Shown piece by piece: positions 6,190-7,375 of a DNA stretch of 7,375 nt. The first letter of the stretch is position 1. Each line of letters opens with the position of its first letter. Both the position numbers and the translations under genes were made by a program. A model generated the notes under the pieces. The model was given only the letters and a program-made list of their open reading frames with translations, was not told the origin of the DNA and made no database searches. Origin of the DNA: a bacterium (lineage in GTDB: Bacteria; RBG-13-66-14); NCBI GenBank assembly GCA_021107695.1, contig JAIOSI010000101.1, forward strand, positions 1 to 7,375, written 5' to 3'.

Positions 6190-6218
6190 AGGGGCAACCC
6201 CTGTGGTTGCCCCTTTGT
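6190..6218 (+). terminator. Second hairpin after the propeller gene, terminator-like and repeat-like
   Basis: GGGGCAACC (6191-6199), loop CCTGT, GGTTGCCCC (6205-6213), then TTTGTT. The 9-bp stem followed by an interrupted T-run fits an intrinsic terminator for the 538-aa gene. The sequence also resembles a GGGGC-ACCCC-TG-GG-GCCCC type of intergenic repeat that I recall from many environmental genomes; that resemblance is from memory, not a search. Confidence 0.55.
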
Positions 6219-6286
6219 TACAGAGCAGAGAAGTCTTCCGCAGAAGCCGGTCCGGAAAATAATTCGAACTTTTTTTCATTTACCCC

Positions 6287-6315
6287 TTGACAGGATTAGA
6301 TAACTGTGTTATCTT
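6287..6315 (+). promoter_or_regulatory. Promoter of the TetR-family gene
   Basis: Perfect -35 TTGACA (6287-6292), 17-base spacer, -10 TATCTT (6310-6315), with an A/T-rich tract upstream (6258-6283). The start is expected near 6322, about 35 bases before the ATG at 6357. The spacer and -10 box are covered by the operator-like element at 6301-6318. Confidence 0.8.
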
Positions 6316-6318
6316 AAC
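6301..6318. promoter_or_regulatory. Operator-like site 1, probable TetR autoregulation
   Basis: TAAC-TGT-GTTA-TCT-TAAC. Three four-base blocks alternate in orientation at a 7-bp step, forming two overlapping palindromes; one extends to the perfect AGATAAC-TGT-GTTATCT (6298-6314). It covers the -10 box, so binding would block RNA polymerase. The same block layout occurs upstream of the downstream gene at 6981-6998, and both copies are followed by GCC. Confidence 0.75.
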
Positions 6319-6356
6319 GCCACAACAGTTGAGGGAAGTAAAAAACAGGATGAAAA

Positions 6357-6938
6357 ATGAGCCGACCAGCCAATCCAGAATTGCCGAACAGAATCCTCGC
6401 CGCCGCTGAGGAAATCGTCGCCGCCGAGGGGCATCACTCCCTGAACATGCGGGTGCTGGCAAAGAAGGTCGGCATCACCGCCACAACCATCTATAACTAC
6501 TTCAAGGACAAAGATAACCTGCTGTTACAGCTTGAGGTGCGGATTGCCGAGAATCTCAACGACCGCATCCGCCACATCGATCCCGCCCTCGATCCCGCCC
6601 AGTACCTCTACGAGTTCGGGGTTATCTACCTGGACTTCGCCAAAGAGAATCCCCGACTTTACCGACTGTACATGGAGTCCGAGGTTTGTGTTGATGAGCA
6701 TGGGTGTATCATGAGGACTGATGAGAATTACAAACAACTCTACTTTCCCTACTACGCTGCCCGGAACACCCTGGAACGCCACGCTGGTAAGTACACCCCC
6801 GAGGTCGGTGCTACTCTGGGCTGGGTGCTGCTCCACGGCTTCGCCTCGCTGATGAGCAGCGGGCGCCTGCAACCGGCGGAAGGGCAGACTCTGGAAGAGC
6901 TACGCGAACAGTTCTTCCGCTTCTACATCACCCTTTAG
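6357..6938 (+). CDS. TetR/AcrR-family transcriptional regulator with WHG-type C-terminal domain
   Basis: 193 residues, typical TetR length. The N-terminal helix-turn-helix domain is about 10-56: RILAAAEEIVAAEGHHSLNMRVLAKKVGITATTIYNYFKDKDNLL, with the recognition helix near ITATTIYNYF. The rest is a helical ligand-binding and dimerisation domain. YLDFAKENPRLYRLYME (about 91-107) and GWVLLHGFASL (W156, H160, G161) match the WHG type of TetR C-terminal domain. Such proteins usually repress their own promoter and a neighbour and release DNA on binding a small, often hydrophobic, ligand; the ligand cannot be read from sequence. The start is ATG 6357, with AGGA (6347-6350) six bases upstream. Operator-like sites lie over its own promoter and that of the acylase gene 110 bases downstream, which points to local control of both. 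Confidence 0.93.
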   Translation: MSRPANPELPNRILAAAEEIVAAEGHHSLNMRVLAKKVGITATTIYNYFKDKDNLLLQLEVRIAENLNDRIRHIDPALDPAQYLYEFGVIYLDFAKENPRLYRLYMESEVCVDEHGCIMRTDENYKQLYFPYYAARNTLERHAGKYTPEVGATLGWVLLHGFASLMSSGRLQPAEGQTLEELREQFFRFYITL

Positions 6939-6967
6939 TAACAGTACCCTCTGTTCCGTAAGTTTTT

Positions 6968-6995
6968 TTGAACTGAAACTTAACATCGTTAAGAT
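6968..6995 (+). promoter_or_regulatory. Probable promoter of the Ntn hydrolase gene
   Basis: TTGAAC (6968-6973), 16-base spacer, TAAGAT (6990-6995). Each box matches four of six positions. The layout copies the TetR promoter: the operator begins 13 bases after the -35 start here and 14 there, and both -10 boxes lie inside the operator. An alternative is TTAACA (6980-6985), 18 bases, TAAAAC (7004-7009). Either is weaker than the TetR promoter. No convincing terminator separates the two genes, so read-through is possible. Confidence 0.5.
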
Positions 6996-6998
6996 AAC
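6981..6998. promoter_or_regulatory. Operator-like site 2, upstream of the Ntn hydrolase gene
   Basis: TAAC-ATC-GTTA-AGA-TAAC: the same three blocks, spacing and orientation as the site at 6301-6318, with different spacer bases, again followed by GCC. It contains the perfect palindromes CTTAAC-ATC-GTTAAG (6979-6993) and GTTA-AGA-TAAC. It overlaps the predicted spacer and -10 box. Confidence 0.75.
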
Positions 6999-7048
6999 GC
7001 CGCTAAAACATAGAGTTTCCCGCAACTTTACCAACACAAGGAGAGAGT

Positions 7049-7375
7049 ATGCGTTACCCCGTGATGATTCTGGTTCTGCTGCTTGCCTCGCTGGCTGGTG
7101 CCTGCTCCACCTTTCTGCTAGCCAACGACGAAGAGATCATCTTCGGACGCAGCTACGATTTTGAGGTCGGCGATGGAATGCTCGTTACCAATAAGTACGG
7201 CGTGAGCAAGAGTGCTTTCATGCCCTACAGCGATGTCGCCGCCACCTGGGTCTCCCGCTACGGCAGCCTGACCTTCAACCAGTTCGGGCGTGAGACACCC
7301 CAGGGTGGAATCAACGACGCCGGGCTGGTTGTGGAGCTGATGTGGCTCGAAGAAACCACCTACTCAGAAGCCGAC
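7049..7375 (+). CDS. Exported choloylglycine hydrolase/penicillin V acylase-like Ntn hydrolase (N-terminal part, cut by right edge)
   Basis: 109 residues are visible. A signal sequence (1-18, MRYPVMILVLLLASLAGA) ends directly before Cys19, the expected N-terminal nucleophile of this Ntn-hydrolase family (linear amide C-N hydrolases; MEROPS C59 type). In support: CSTF at 19-22; FGRSYDFE (32-39), where R34 and D37 match the conserved Arg and Asp of bile salt hydrolases and penicillin V acylases; and GGINDAGLVVELMW (86-99), where N89 fits the conserved Asn of the G-x-N-E-x-G-L motif. Such enzymes cleave amide bonds of bile salts, penicillin V or N-acyl homoserine lactones; the substrate cannot be assigned. 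It probably acts in the periplasm or outside. A-G-A-C could also be read as a poor lipobox, but the family motif favours a catalytic Cys. AAGGAG (7038-7043) lies five bases before the ATG. Control by the adjacent TetR protein is likely. Confidence 0.88.
   Translation, partial: MRYPVMILVLLLASLAGACSTFLLANDEEIIFGRSYDFEVGDGMLVTNKYGVSKSAFMPYSDVAATWVSRYGSLTFNQFGRETPQGGINDAGLVVELMWLEETTYSEAD

Noticed and set aside
6350..6409. Short out-of-frame ORF (19 codons) overlapping the TetR start
   Set aside because: Its ATG overlaps the ribosome site of the TetR gene and its own GAGG is about 15 bases upstream, too far; it looks like a chance frame.
6940..6969. Terminator after the TetR gene (AACAG/CTGTT hairpin and a run of seven T)
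   Set aside because: The stem is only 5 bp with few GC pairs and the T-run starts seven bases after it, so it is not a credible intrinsic terminator; the T-run more likely belongs to the next promoter region.
1..7375. tRNA, rRNA, CRISPR, transposase or phage genes
   Set aside because: Looked for on both strands; no cloverleaf, regular spaced repeats, transposase motif or phage gene was found.

Overview
The window looks like chromosomal DNA of a free-living, Gram-negative-type bacterium. I cannot name the species. Two large secreted proteins end in the modular C-terminal domain (PNPAS ... DLSGRLV.TLV ... AGRHSV ... GVYL.RLEA) that is typical of type IX secretion sorting domains and of the related FlgD-like Ig fold. 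Such tails are common in Bacteroidota, Fibrobacterota and several candidate phyla of the wider FCB assemblage (Latescibacteria-, Fermentibacteria- or Cloacimonetes-like lineages). Promoters are of the ordinary -35/-10 (sigma-70-like) type, start codons are ATG and GTG, and stops are standard.

Left part (1-3508, all minus strand). A 708-aa secreted seven-bladed FG-GAP/VCBS beta-propeller with Ig/Fn3-like domains and a C-terminal sorting domain is read from a strong promoter at 3607-3635 and closed by a hairpin terminator at 1310-1336. Downstream on the same strand is a two-gene unit: a 174-aa exported protein (694-1218), then a GTG-started lipoprotein (667 to beyond the left edge). These two may be distant paralogues.

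Centre (3509-4524). A 406-bp divergent intergenic region carries the propeller promoter, a weaker plus-strand promoter and a 67-bp long inverted repeat that could be a leader structure for rplS. rplS (ribosomal protein L19) stands alone, without its common partners rpsP-rimM-trmD, and has its own terminator. A second strong promoter (4458-4486) then drives a 538-aa secreted protein made of seven PHxAY-type repeats (a different beta-propeller) joined to the same kind of Fn3-like plus sorting-domain tail as the 708-aa protein. Two GC-rich hairpins that resemble dispersed repeats follow it.

Right part (6241-7375, plus strand). A TetR-family regulator with a WHG-type ligand domain precedes a gene for an exported choloylglycine hydrolase/penicillin V acylase-like Ntn hydrolase, which is cut by the right edge. 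The two promoters carry matching operator-like sites, TAAC-N3-GTTA-N3-TAAC, in the same orientation and nearly the same place relative to the -35 box. This is the clearest regulatory signal in the window: it predicts that the TetR protein represses both itself and the acylase, presumably until a ligand made, used or degraded by the acylase appears.

I see no tRNA, rRNA, CRISPR array, insertion sequence or phage gene. Nothing here is a clear new defence or mobile system. The best candidates for new biology are the TetR/acylase regulon and the structured region upstream of rplS.
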